From: an uncultured Mycoplasma sp.
GTDB lineage: Bacteria > Bacillota_I > Bacilli_A > Mycoplasmatales > Metamycoplasmataceae
NCBI GenBank assembly: GCA_949293065.1
Contig: CASFBV010000088.1
Span: 1 to 6,711, forward strand
Reading direction: 5' to 3'
Length of the DNA stretch: 6,711 nucleotides
Under the pieces are notes generated by a model. The model searched no databases and had not been told where the DNA came from. It saw only the letters and a list, made by a program, of their open reading frames with translations. How positions within the stretch are numbered: position 1 is the stretch's first letter; each line of letters starts with the position of its first letter. A program made the position numbers and the translations under genes. Positions 1-6,603 of this stretch are shown here, piece by piece.

Positions 1-433
1 CTTTAAATCCAGAAATTACAATTGTTCTATCAGTAGTTAATGTTTGAGATGGATCAGAAAAAGTTACATTAACATCAACAGCAGTTTTATCATTTTCATC
101 TAAAGATACTGAATTTATTACAAAATCTAAAGAATTACTTTTTTCTGGTCAACCTTGTGTTAATAAATTAATATTATTCTTATCAACATTTAAAACTAAA
201 GTTTGTTTGCCATTATCATTAATTGTAATATTTGAAACTATTTCATCAATTTTAGATTCAAATTCTTTTTGAATTTCATCTGGTGTTGAAACTGTGTCGC
301 CTTTAAATCCTCTAACATTAAATGTTTTAGTAATTGGTTCTAACCCATCTACTGGATCACTAAATTTAATTTCAACATCTAGTGATGAAGTATTATCTTG
401 ATTTGGTGTAATTGATAAAACTTCCACAACAAA
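1..433 (-). repeat. Tandem protein repeats of about 100 residues (two copies, second cut by the window edge)
   Basis: Within the surface protein, the first copy begins at D-N-F-V-V (around 433) and contains V-E-I-K-F-S-D-P and R-G-F-K. The second begins at L-D-F-V-I (around 127) and contains V-N-V-T-F-S-D-P and S-G-F-K. The G-F-K codons share the identical ten bases ctttaaatcc at 1-10 and 301-310, a 300-base period. The copies have otherwise diverged in DNA sequence, so this is an old duplication and not a fresh one. A three-residue indel separates the two copies upstream of G-F-K. Confidence 0.7.
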
Positions 434-967
434 ATTATCTTCATTATTGGGAATTCCACTAATATAATCTGAATAATTTTCCATAGTCACAGTTGATGCT
501 TCTGTTTCTGAAGCTAAAGGTTGAATTGCTTCTAGTTTAACATTTTTAATTTTTTCTTCAAATTTTTGTTGTGGTGTAGATTCAGGAGGTAAAACAGGAT
601 TATTATTTGATTCATTGTTTTTTCTTTTTAGAGCAACAACAAGACCAACTGCAAGTACAAAAATACCAGCAGCTAAAGCAAATGATCAAGCAGATCATAA
701 AAATATTTTTTCTTTTTTTGAAAGTTTTGATTTTTTCTTAGTTTCATCTGTTGAATCATTTGAAACCTTATTATTTTCTTTTTGTGGAGAACTTTGTTGC
801 TCAATAGGTTGATTATTATTACTTGAAGTACTTGAATTTTCAGTTTCTTCTATAGGCTCACTTTTAACCTCAATCTCATTACTTTCTGTTATAGAATCAG
901 TATTAGAAAATTCAAAACTTTCTTCATTACTATCATTGTTTAATGGGTTTTTGTTTTTATCTTCCAT
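1..967 (-). CDS. Membrane-anchored repeat surface protein, mycoplasma lipoprotein-17-related type (3' end outside window)
   Basis: One frame is open across the segment when UGA is read as Trp (codons at 695-697, 686-688 and 149-151); 322 codons are visible and the gene continues past the left edge. Residues 1-87 are hydrophilic, acidic and rich in Ser, Asn and Glu, so probably disordered. A Lys-rich stretch (KKKSKLSKKEK) precedes one transmembrane segment at about residues 89-113, closed by KRK at 114-116. The rest carries repeats of about 100 residues ending in G-F-K, resembling the lipoprotein-associated (lipoprotein-17-related) domain of mycoplasma surface proteins. There is no lipobox. 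I infer an N-in, C-out surface protein. I chose ATG at 965-967, with AAAAGA (977-982) nine bases upstream. A TTG at 995-997 lies right beside a TATAAT box, so it would sit upstream of the transcript start. Family assignment is by eye; function unknown. Confidence 0.82.
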
Positions 968-997
968 ATGTAAATATCTTTTAAATAATACTTTCAA

Positions 998-1026
998 ATT
1001 ATATATAAAAACAAATAATTATTGAA
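998..1026 (-). promoter_or_regulatory. Probable promoter of the surface protein gene
   Basis: A perfect TATAAT on the minus strand lies at 998-1003. Seventeen bases upstream, at 1021-1026, is TTCAAT, a weak match to a -35 box. The predicted transcript start near 991 gives a leader of about 24 bases before ATG 967. The -35 position overlaps that of the divergent metK promoter. Confidence 0.5.
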
Positions 1027-1050
1027 GCATTTAAACAAATACAGTATAAT
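1022..1050 (+). promoter_or_regulatory. metK promoter, nearly leaderless
   Basis: TTGAAG at 1022-1027, a 17-base spacer and a perfect TATAAT at 1045-1050 form a strong sigma-70-type promoter. Transcription should start near 1057, only about five bases before the metK ATG at 1062, so there is no room for a Shine-Dalgarno site or a SAM riboswitch in the leader. The 94-base intergenic space (968-1061) shows nothing else I recognise. Confidence 0.65.
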
Positions 1051-1061
1051 CTAAATTAGTT

Positions 1062-2198
1062 ATGAAAATAAAAGGTTTATTTACATCAGAATCAGTAGGT
1101 AAAGGTCATCCAGATAAAATTTGTGATCAAATTTCAGACAAAGTATTAGATGCAGTTTTAGAAAAAGATAAAGATGCTAGAGTTGCAATTGAAGTTATGG
1201 CAACAAATAGATTAATTGTCATTGGTGGAGAACTTACAACAAAAACATATGTAGATATAGTTAAACTTGCTTGAGAAGTTATTTTAGATCTAGGATACAC
1301 AGAAGATGACTTTTCAATTCTTTCTAATGTTCACTCTCAATCTCCAGATATAAATCAAGCTGTAGATAAAAAAAATAGCAAAGAAATTGGAGCTGGTGAC
1401 CAAGGTATTATGTTTGGTTATGCTACAAACGAAACAAAAAATTATATGCCACTTCCAATTTCTATCGCACATGAGCTTGTTAAAAAATGTGAACAAGAAA
1501 GAAAAAAAGATAATGATATTAAATCAGATATGAAATCACAAGTGACAATTGATTATAATGATCCTAAAAATCCAAAATTACATACTATACTAATGTCTAT
1601 TCAACATGGAGAAAATATTTCAAATAAACAATTTGAAGAAAAAATAATTAAAAAAGTTGTTGATCCAGTTGTTAAAAAATATTTTCCTAAATTAAATTAC
1701 AAATACAAAACATATATCAATCCATCTGGAAAATTCTTAATTGGTGGGCCAATTGGTGATACTGGTTTAACAGGAAGAAAAATTATTGTTGATACTTATG
1801 GAGGGGCTGCTGCTCATGGTGGTGGTGCATTTAGTGGTAAGGATTATACTAAAGTTGATCGTTCAGCAGCATATGCTGCAAGATGAGTTGCAAAAAATCT
1901 AGTGGCTGCCGGTGTTGCGGATGAAATTGAAATACAACTTTCTTATGGAATTGGTTTAACAAAACCAATTTCTATTAATGTCGAAACTTTTGGAACTTCA
2001 AAATTAAGTGAAAATAAAATAATAGATATTATTAATAAAGTTTTTGATTTATCACCTTCTGGAATTATTAAAGATTTAGATTTAAAAAAACCTATTTACT
2101 ATCAAACATCATTTTATGGACATTTTGGTAGGGATGATTTAGACTTACCCTGAGAAAGATTGAATAAAGTAAATCAAATTAAAAAAATAATAAAATAA
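1062..2198 (+). CDS. metK: S-adenosylmethionine synthetase (methionine adenosyltransferase)
   Basis: MetK makes S-adenosylmethionine from methionine and ATP, with release of phosphate and pyrophosphate; it is cytosolic, usually a tetramer, and supplies the methyl donor for RNA and DNA methylases. The protein has 378 residues, close to the usual 380-400. Visible signatures are [18 protein letters not shown] at 9-26 (ATP-binding His16 and Asp18), [12 protein letters not shown] at 110-121, [13 protein letters not shown] in the middle, and the Gly-rich GGGAFSGKD at 253-261. Three Trp codons are UGA (1272, 1884, 2151). Most relatives have Glu where this protein has Lys14, just before GHPDK, a mild oddity. 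No ribosome binding site precedes the ATG, which fits the near-leaderless promoter. The stop codon abuts the ribF stop codon, with the two genes convergent. Confidence 0.97.
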
Positions 2199-2215
2199 TT
2201 AATTTTTTTTTATTA
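2188..2215. terminator. Possible weak bidirectional terminator between metK and ribF
   Basis: TAATAAAA at 2188-2195 can pair with TTTTATTA at 2208-2215 across a 12-base loop, with T-rich sequence on the 3' arm. The stem is eight A-T pairs with no G-C, so it is weak. It spans both stop codons and lies inside the coding ends of both genes. It is the only candidate I see for ending either transcript here. Confidence 0.3.
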
Positions 2216-2933
2216 ACTTAATTTTGGTCTTTATATTTTTTATTTTTACATCAATTAAATTAATATTGCTATTAGATTTTATTTCTAATTTTCCAGGTAC
2301 TCATTTACTGTTAATTAAAATTTCAATTAAATAAATTCCTGTGGGTGGAACTAAAACATTTTTTGATCATTTAACTAAATTAGATTCAATTGAAATATTA
2401 AATATTAAAGGTTTAACCAAATTAGAAGCTGCTATATTAAATTGATCATTAATAATTTCATTTTTTATTAATGAAGATGAAACTTTTTGATTATCAATTT
2501 CAAAAAGATCTAAAATAAATGTTTTTACATTAGATTTTTTTTCAATATCTTTTGCTTCATATTTTCTATCTTTTCCAAATCTAAAATCACTTCCTACAAT
2601 AAAGTTACATACATTAAAATTGTATTTTAGATATTCAATAAATTTAATTCCTTCTATTTTTTTAAATTTTTCATCAAAATTAGTTTTAATCACAAAGTCA
2701 AATCCAATATATTTTAAATTCAAAATTCTATTAGAAATTAATTGAAGATAAGGTTTTTTATCTTTTTTTTCAATTATCAAAATCCCAATTTCATAATCCT
2801 TATTTTTTAATTCTAATGCCTTTTTAAATAGCGATAAATGACCCTTATGAAAAACTTCAAATTCACCCAATAAAAGGATAGATTTCTTTTCCTTTTCTAT
2901 TTTTTTATCAATATCAAATTGATAAATTTTCAT
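2199..2933 (-). CDS. ribF: FAD synthetase (RibF) with degenerate riboflavin kinase domain
   Basis: The N-terminal domain is an FMN adenylyltransferase, which makes FAD from FMN and ATP. Signatures are LLLGEFEVFHKGH at 20-32 with the HxGH nucleotidyltransferase motif at 29-32, VGSDFRFGKDRKYE at 113-126, and VSSSLIK at 151-157 in place of the usual SSTxIR. Full bifunctional RibF is about 300 residues; this one has 244. The C-terminal part keeps a PPTGIYLIEI strand (196-205), like the P-x-x-G-V-Y of riboflavin kinase, but I see no GRxLGFPTAN segment, and the tail is short and Lys/Ile-rich. I infer that kinase activity is lost or weak. Two Trp codons are UGA (2367, 2301). It is the last gene of the truB-HAD-ribF operon; its ATG is one base after the HAD stop, with AAAGGA at 2944-2949 ten bases upstream. 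Confidence 0.85.
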
Positions 2934-2934
2934 T

Positions 2935-3750
2935 TTAGATTATTCCTTTTTTCTCAAGATATTTTAAAGTACCAAATTGATCTACATCAATTGTTATATC
3001 ATTTGCTATCTCTTTGATTTCTGCTGTTGCATTGCCCATTGCAACACCTCAACCAACTTGCTCAATCATTTCTTTGTCATTTCCACTATCTCCAAAAGCC
3101 ATAACTTCTCTCATTTCAATTGATAAGTAATCGCATAGCATATTTATTGAATGTGCTTTTGTAATTCCTTTATTTGCTATAAAAAATCCTGTTGATCAAC
3201 TTGCCTGAACATGCATATTTGATTTTTTTTGTTCAAAATATTCGCTAGTAATTTTGCAAAGATTAGACTGATTTGCACATTCAATTGTTACCAAATGAAA
3301 ATCGCTTTTAATCAAAGAATCAACTGCATCATCTAATTCTCTAAATTTTTCTTTAAATGCCGATCAAAATCAAGGTCCTTTTTTCTCTTCTTTTTCTCAT
3401 ACATAAACACTTTCTAAATCAGACAAAATAACTGTTTTAACATCTTTTGAATTTTTGAACAGAACTTTATCTTGGTATTCTTTGTACTCATCAAAATTAA
3501 TTGGTGAATTGAAAATATATTTATTATTTTTTAGATCATAAATAAAAGAACCATTTGCTCCAATGAAATAATCAATATTTTCATTTTTATGAATGTCTCC
3601 AATAGAAACAAAATCTCTACCTGTTGCAAGAGTTACAATATAACCTTTTTCTTTTAATCTTTTAAACATGTCTTTTATTTCTTTTGATAACGAATTTGTA
3701 AGGTGTTGGACCAATGTTCCATCTATATCAAAAACAAACATTTTATACAT
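2935..3750 (-). CDS. HAD-superfamily phosphatase, Cof type (subfamily IIB)
   Basis: A complete 271-residue protein, the normal length for Cof-type hydrolases, read through five UGA Trp codons. All four HAD motifs are present: DIDGTL at 8-13 (nucleophile Asp8, acid/base Asp10), LATGR with Thr43, KGITK with Lys198, and GDSGND at 220-225. The following VGWGVAMGNATAEIK is the typical family end motif. Relatives are cytosolic Mg-dependent phosphatases of sugar phosphates, nucleotides or flavin mononucleotide; the substrate cannot be read from sequence. The middle of the cap has an unusual Lys/Glu-rich then Trp-rich stretch (EKEEKKGPWFW, near 119-129). The start is fixed by AAAGGA at 3756-3761, five bases before the ATG, inside the end of truB. 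Gaps are 2 bases to truB and 1 base to ribF, so it is cotranscribed and probably translationally coupled. Confidence 0.92.
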
Positions 3751-3752
3751 AA

Positions 3753-4580
3753 TTATCCTTTCAGTAATTTTTCTATTTTTTTTCCAAATAATTTAATTTT
3801 AATAATTTGTTTATCTTTTAGTTCAAAAAAACCAACATAGTTCTTTTGAAATTCAATTAAATAATTACCATTAGTTAAATTTATTTGTTCATCAATAATT
3901 CCGTTAAATCAACTTTGTAATTTATCTTTTGATTTAATTTGAAATTGGTTCATATCTAATAAAAAATTTATATTTATATCTTGAATTTGAGAAAGTCCAT
4001 TGATTTTTGTTCTTTCTAACAAAGTGATATATGCTCCTGTTTTTAATTTATTGCCTATATCATTAACTAGCGATCTAATGTATGTTCCATTTGAGACATT
4101 TGTTTTAATCTCTAAGTAAGGATATTCATATTTAATTAAATCGATATTGTAAATTTCAACATCAATTGGTTTTAAATTAATTTCTTTTTCTTCTCTTGCA
4201 TATTCATATGCTCTTTTACCATTAATTTTTTTTGCACTAAAAATAGGGGGAGTTTGCTTTATTTTTCCAATAAAAACTGATAAAACATTTTTGATTTCAT
4301 CTAATGACGGAACATAATCGCTCTTGAATTCAATTGGTCCTTCAGAATCATAAGTTTTAGATATATATCCCAATTTCATAATTGTTCTATATTCTTTATC
4401 TTTATTTTTGATATATGGAATTAATTTTGTGTCATCATCTGTTACAATTAATAAAAATCCTTGAGCTAATGGGTCCAATGTTCCTGTATGTCCGATTTTT
4501 TCTATTTTGTTTTCTCTTTTAAATTCATTAATTGCTTGAAATGAACTTTTTCCTTTTTCTTTATAAATTAATTTAAACAT
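3753..4580 (-). CDS. truB: tRNA pseudouridine(55) synthase
   Basis: TruB converts uridine 55 in the T-loop of tRNAs to pseudouridine. The protein has 275 residues, slightly short for bacterial TruB. Visible signatures are GKSSFQAI at 10-17, the catalytic GHTGTLDPLAQG at 30-41 with nucleophile Asp36, KEYRTIMKLGYISKTYDSEG, QTPPIFSAKKINGKRAYEYAR, and SNGTYIRSLVNDIG. One Trp codon is UGA (3909); after it comes a short beta-rich tail in the position of the usual C-terminal PUA-like domain. It is the first gene of the operon truB-HAD-ribF; truB next to ribF is common in bacteria. The ATG at 4580 has no Shine-Dalgarno site, and a perfect TATAAT at 4587-4592 puts the predicted transcript start on or next to the ATG, so the mRNA is probably leaderless. 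Confidence 0.96.
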
Positions 4581-4618
4581 TTAAAAATTATATAAATTAA
4601 ATTGTTTAAAATTTAATT
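4581..4618. promoter_or_regulatory. Divergent truB / mnmA start region of 38 bp
   Basis: This AT-only stretch (one G) holds both promoters. For truB (minus), TATAAT lies at 4587-4592, six bases before the ATG. For mnmA (plus), candidates are TATAAA at 4591-4596 (about a 16-base leader without Shine-Dalgarno) or TAAAAT at 4607-4612, which would start the RNA near the ATG. I see no convincing -35 box for either. The truB and upstream mnmA -10 candidates share bases 4591-4592, so polymerase binding for one could exclude the other. Confidence 0.45.
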
Positions 4619-5770
4619 ATGAATTCAAATAATAAAAAACGTGTAATTATAGGTATGTCAGGTGGAGTTGATTCTGCTGTTAGTGCTTATTTATTAAAGC
4701 AACAAGGTTATGAAGTAATTGGCTTATTTATGAGAAATTGGGATTCAATGCTAAACAATGATATTTTAGGAAATGAAAAAATATCACAAGATATTTGTCC
4801 TCAAGAACAAGATTATGAAGATGCAAAAAAAGCATCAGAAATAATTGGTATTGAATTAAAAAGGATAGACTTTATTAAAGAATACTGAGATTATGTTTTT
4901 CAAAATTTTATTGATGAATATTCAAAAGGAAGAACACCAAATCCTGATATTTTATGTAATAAATTTATTAAATTTGACAAAATGTTGAACTATGCTTTTA
5001 ATGAACTAAATGGAGATTATTTAGCAACAGGTCATTACGCAAAATTAATTGATGGGCAACTTTACAAAGCAAATGACGAAAATAAAGATCAGTCTTATTT
5101 TCTTTCTCAATTGAGTTCAAAACAATTAGAAAAAGTTATTTTTCCTCTTTCAAATTTAACTAAGGATGAAGTTAGAAAAATAGCTAAAAAAATCAATTTA
5201 AATGTTGCAAACAAAAAGGATTCTACAGGAATTTGTTTTGTGGGTGAAAGAGATTTTGATAAATTTTTACAAAATTATATTCCTGCTCAACCAGGAAATA
5301 TTATAGATATTGAAACAGGAAAAATAATTGGAAAACATTATGGAGTTATGTATTACACAATTGGACAAAGAAAAGGTCTAAATCTCGGCGGAATGAAAGA
5401 ACCATATTTTTTAGCTGCTAAAAATATTGAAAATAAAGAAATCTTTGCAGCACCGATTTCTAAAGAAAAAAAATATTTACATTCAAATAAATTATTTGCA
5501 ATTGATTTAAATCTTAATACAGACATATTTGATATTGAAAATCTAAGTGCTAAATTTAGATATAGACAAAAAGATTCAAAAATTTTCAATGTAAAAATTG
5601 AAAAAAATAATAAAACAATTTGAGTTGAATATGATGATCAATTAGCTATTACCCCAGGGCAACAAATTGTTTTATATGAAAATAACAAATGTGTTGGTGG
5701 AGCCGTAATTGATAAAGTATTTCAAAATGATAAAGAAATAAATTTATTTAGTTACAAAATAAAAAAATAA
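4619..5770 (+). CDS. mnmA: tRNA-specific 2-thiouridylase
   Basis: MnmA puts sulfur on the wobble uridine 34 of tRNAs for Lys, Glu and Gln, using ATP to activate the base. The 383-residue protein is of normal length. Visible are the PP-loop [10 protein letters not shown] at 12-21, [19 protein letters not shown] with the NND insertion typical of mycoplasma members, [16 protein letters not shown] with catalytic Cys113, [16 protein letters not shown], and [12 protein letters not shown] with the second catalytic Cys206. The C-terminal beta domain ends in [11 protein letters not shown] and GGAVID. Trp41 is UGG at 4739-4741, while the other two Trp codons are UGA (4886, 5621). No ribosome binding site precedes the ATG. 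It is divergent from truB, another tRNA modification gene, and ends in a hairpin terminator that overlaps its stop codon. Confidence 0.97.
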
Positions 5771-5792
5771 AGGTTTTTACTTCCTTTATTTT
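5764..5792. terminator. Bidirectional Rho-independent-type terminator after mnmA
   Basis: AAAATAAAGG (5764-5773) pairs perfectly with CCTTTATTTT (5783-5792), a 10-bp stem with a 9-base loop. The stem contains the mnmA stop codon. On the plus strand the U-rich part is the 3' arm itself. On the minus strand the arm is followed by a T-rich run (down to about 5756), so it can also end transcripts of the lipoprotein gene, whose stop is about 60 bases away. The remaining bases up to 5852 show nothing else I recognise. Confidence 0.65.
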
Positions 5793-5852
5793 GTGGTTTC
5801 CGAAAACAAGCAATTCTAAAATATGTATAACACATAAAATTCTATCTTTTTT

Positions 5853-6592
5853 TTACTGTTTTATTCCTCCTGTTATTTTGCAGTCACTAGGAAAAGAATC
5901 TTCATAATAGTAACATTTTTCAGGTAAAGTCACTTCTTTAATATTTGTATCACCAAAAGCCTCATTTTTAATTAATGTTACTGAATTTGGGATGGTTACT
6001 TGGGTTAGATTGGTGAATTCAAAAGCTTGATAGCCAATTGTAGTTACTGAATCTGGGATATTAATATTTGTTATTTTTGTTCCACCAAAACCTGATAAAT
6101 ATTTAACTGAATTTGGGATGGTTACTTTGATTAATTGTTTATTATTGGCAAAAGCATAATCACTAATTGTAGTTACTGAATCTGAGATGGTTACTTGGGT
6201 TAGTTGGTTACTATCGAAAGCATAATCACCAATTCAAGTTACTGAATTTGGGATGGTTACCTTTTGTAATTTTGGCCTTCCACTATTTTCATTTCATTTA
6301 AAAGCATTACTACCAATACCACTTACTGTAATTTTTTTACCATAATAAGAACTAGAAGTAGTGCCATTATTTACTAATTGATCAGGAATTTTTAATTCTG
6401 TTGCATTACCATCATAATCTAAAATTTCTCCTGCACCATTAAATAATATTCGATAATTTTTATCATACATTTTTACATTTGATAGATCTTCTTCATTTTT
6501 AGAATTAGAACAAGAAACAATTAGGGGAGTTATTGCAAAAGGAATTATTGAAGCACCTATTATGCTTAGAACTTTTAAACTATTTTTTTCAT
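5853..6592 (-). CDS. BspA-type leucine-rich-repeat lipoprotein, start codon out of frame by one base (phase-variable or frameshifted)
   Basis: The body is open from the end of the upstream gene to the TAA at 5853-5855, with two UGA Trp codons (6294, 6234), but has no start codon of its own. The ATG at 6590-6592 has a good Shine-Dalgarno (AAGG, 6600-6603), yet in this sequence reads M-K-K-I-V-stop. One extra A in the A7 tract at 6583-6589 would give MKKNSLKVLSIIGAS followed by a hydrophobic stretch and the lipobox I-V-S-C, with Cys28 as lipidation site: a 246-residue lipoprotein. From about residue 87 it has five or six LRR_5 (BspA-like) repeats with the core VTIPxSVTxIGxxAF. Such proteins are surface-exposed and often bind host or matrix partners. 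Without the extra A, only Met42 (6468-6470) is in frame, giving no signal peptide. Phase variation, decay and sequencing error are all possible. Confidence 0.8.
5977..6260 (-). repeat. Direct DNA repeats encoding the LRR units
   Basis: Five near copies of a block like gttactgaatttgggatggt occur, with the shared C of actga at 5981, 6047, 6107, 6176 and 6242. Spacing is 66, 60, 69 and 66 bases, all multiples of three (20-23 residues). The copies at 5977 and 6172 also share the following ttacttgggttag. They encode the conserved turn and strand of the LRR_5 unit, V-T-I-P-N-S-V-T. In-frame spacing means recombination between copies would change repeat number without breaking the frame. Confidence 0.75.
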
Positions 6593-6603
6593 TTTATAAC
6601 CTT
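6583..6603 (-). promoter_or_regulatory. Start site with A7 homopolymer (candidate phase switch)
   Basis: Read on the minus strand, this is AAGG (6600-6603), seven bases, ATG (6590-6592), then seven A (6583-6589, including those of the second and third codons) and TAGTTTAAAAG. With seven A the frame closes at a TAA after five codons. With eight it joins the lipoprotein frame. The upstream gene's stop codon (6594-6596) lies one base before the ATG, so initiation may depend on coupling to it. Confidence 0.6.

Noticed and set aside
149..490. Frames broken at UGA read as separate small genes or pseudogenes
   Set aside because: Every break is a UGA within a conserved or continuous frame; read as Trp the proteins are full length, so these are not frame breaks.
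583..590. AGGAGGT-like Shine-Dalgarno on the plus strand
   Set aside because: No start codon lies at a suitable distance downstream; the bases encode Pro-Pro of the minus-strand surface protein.
615..812. Open frame on the plus strand opposite the surface protein
   Set aside because: It lies antisense to the membrane segment and N-terminal part of the surface protein, has low-complexity Phe/Ser content with no recognisable motif, and no ribosome binding site.
968..1061. Possible SAM riboswitch ahead of metK
   Set aside because: The promoter leaves a leader of about five bases, and the 94-base gap has no G/C-paired stems, so there is no room for a riboswitch.
1314..1496. Minus-strand open frame inside metK
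   Set aside because: metK is intact and conserved through this stretch; the opposite frame is a by-product of AT-rich coding sequence.
5353..5589. Minus-strand open frame inside mnmA
   Set aside because: It overlaps the conserved C-terminal half of MnmA and shows no family features.
5820..5840. Short inverted repeat TATGT / ACATA as a second terminator for the lipoprotein gene
   Set aside because: The stem is only five base pairs; the 10-bp hairpin at 5764-5792 is a much better candidate.
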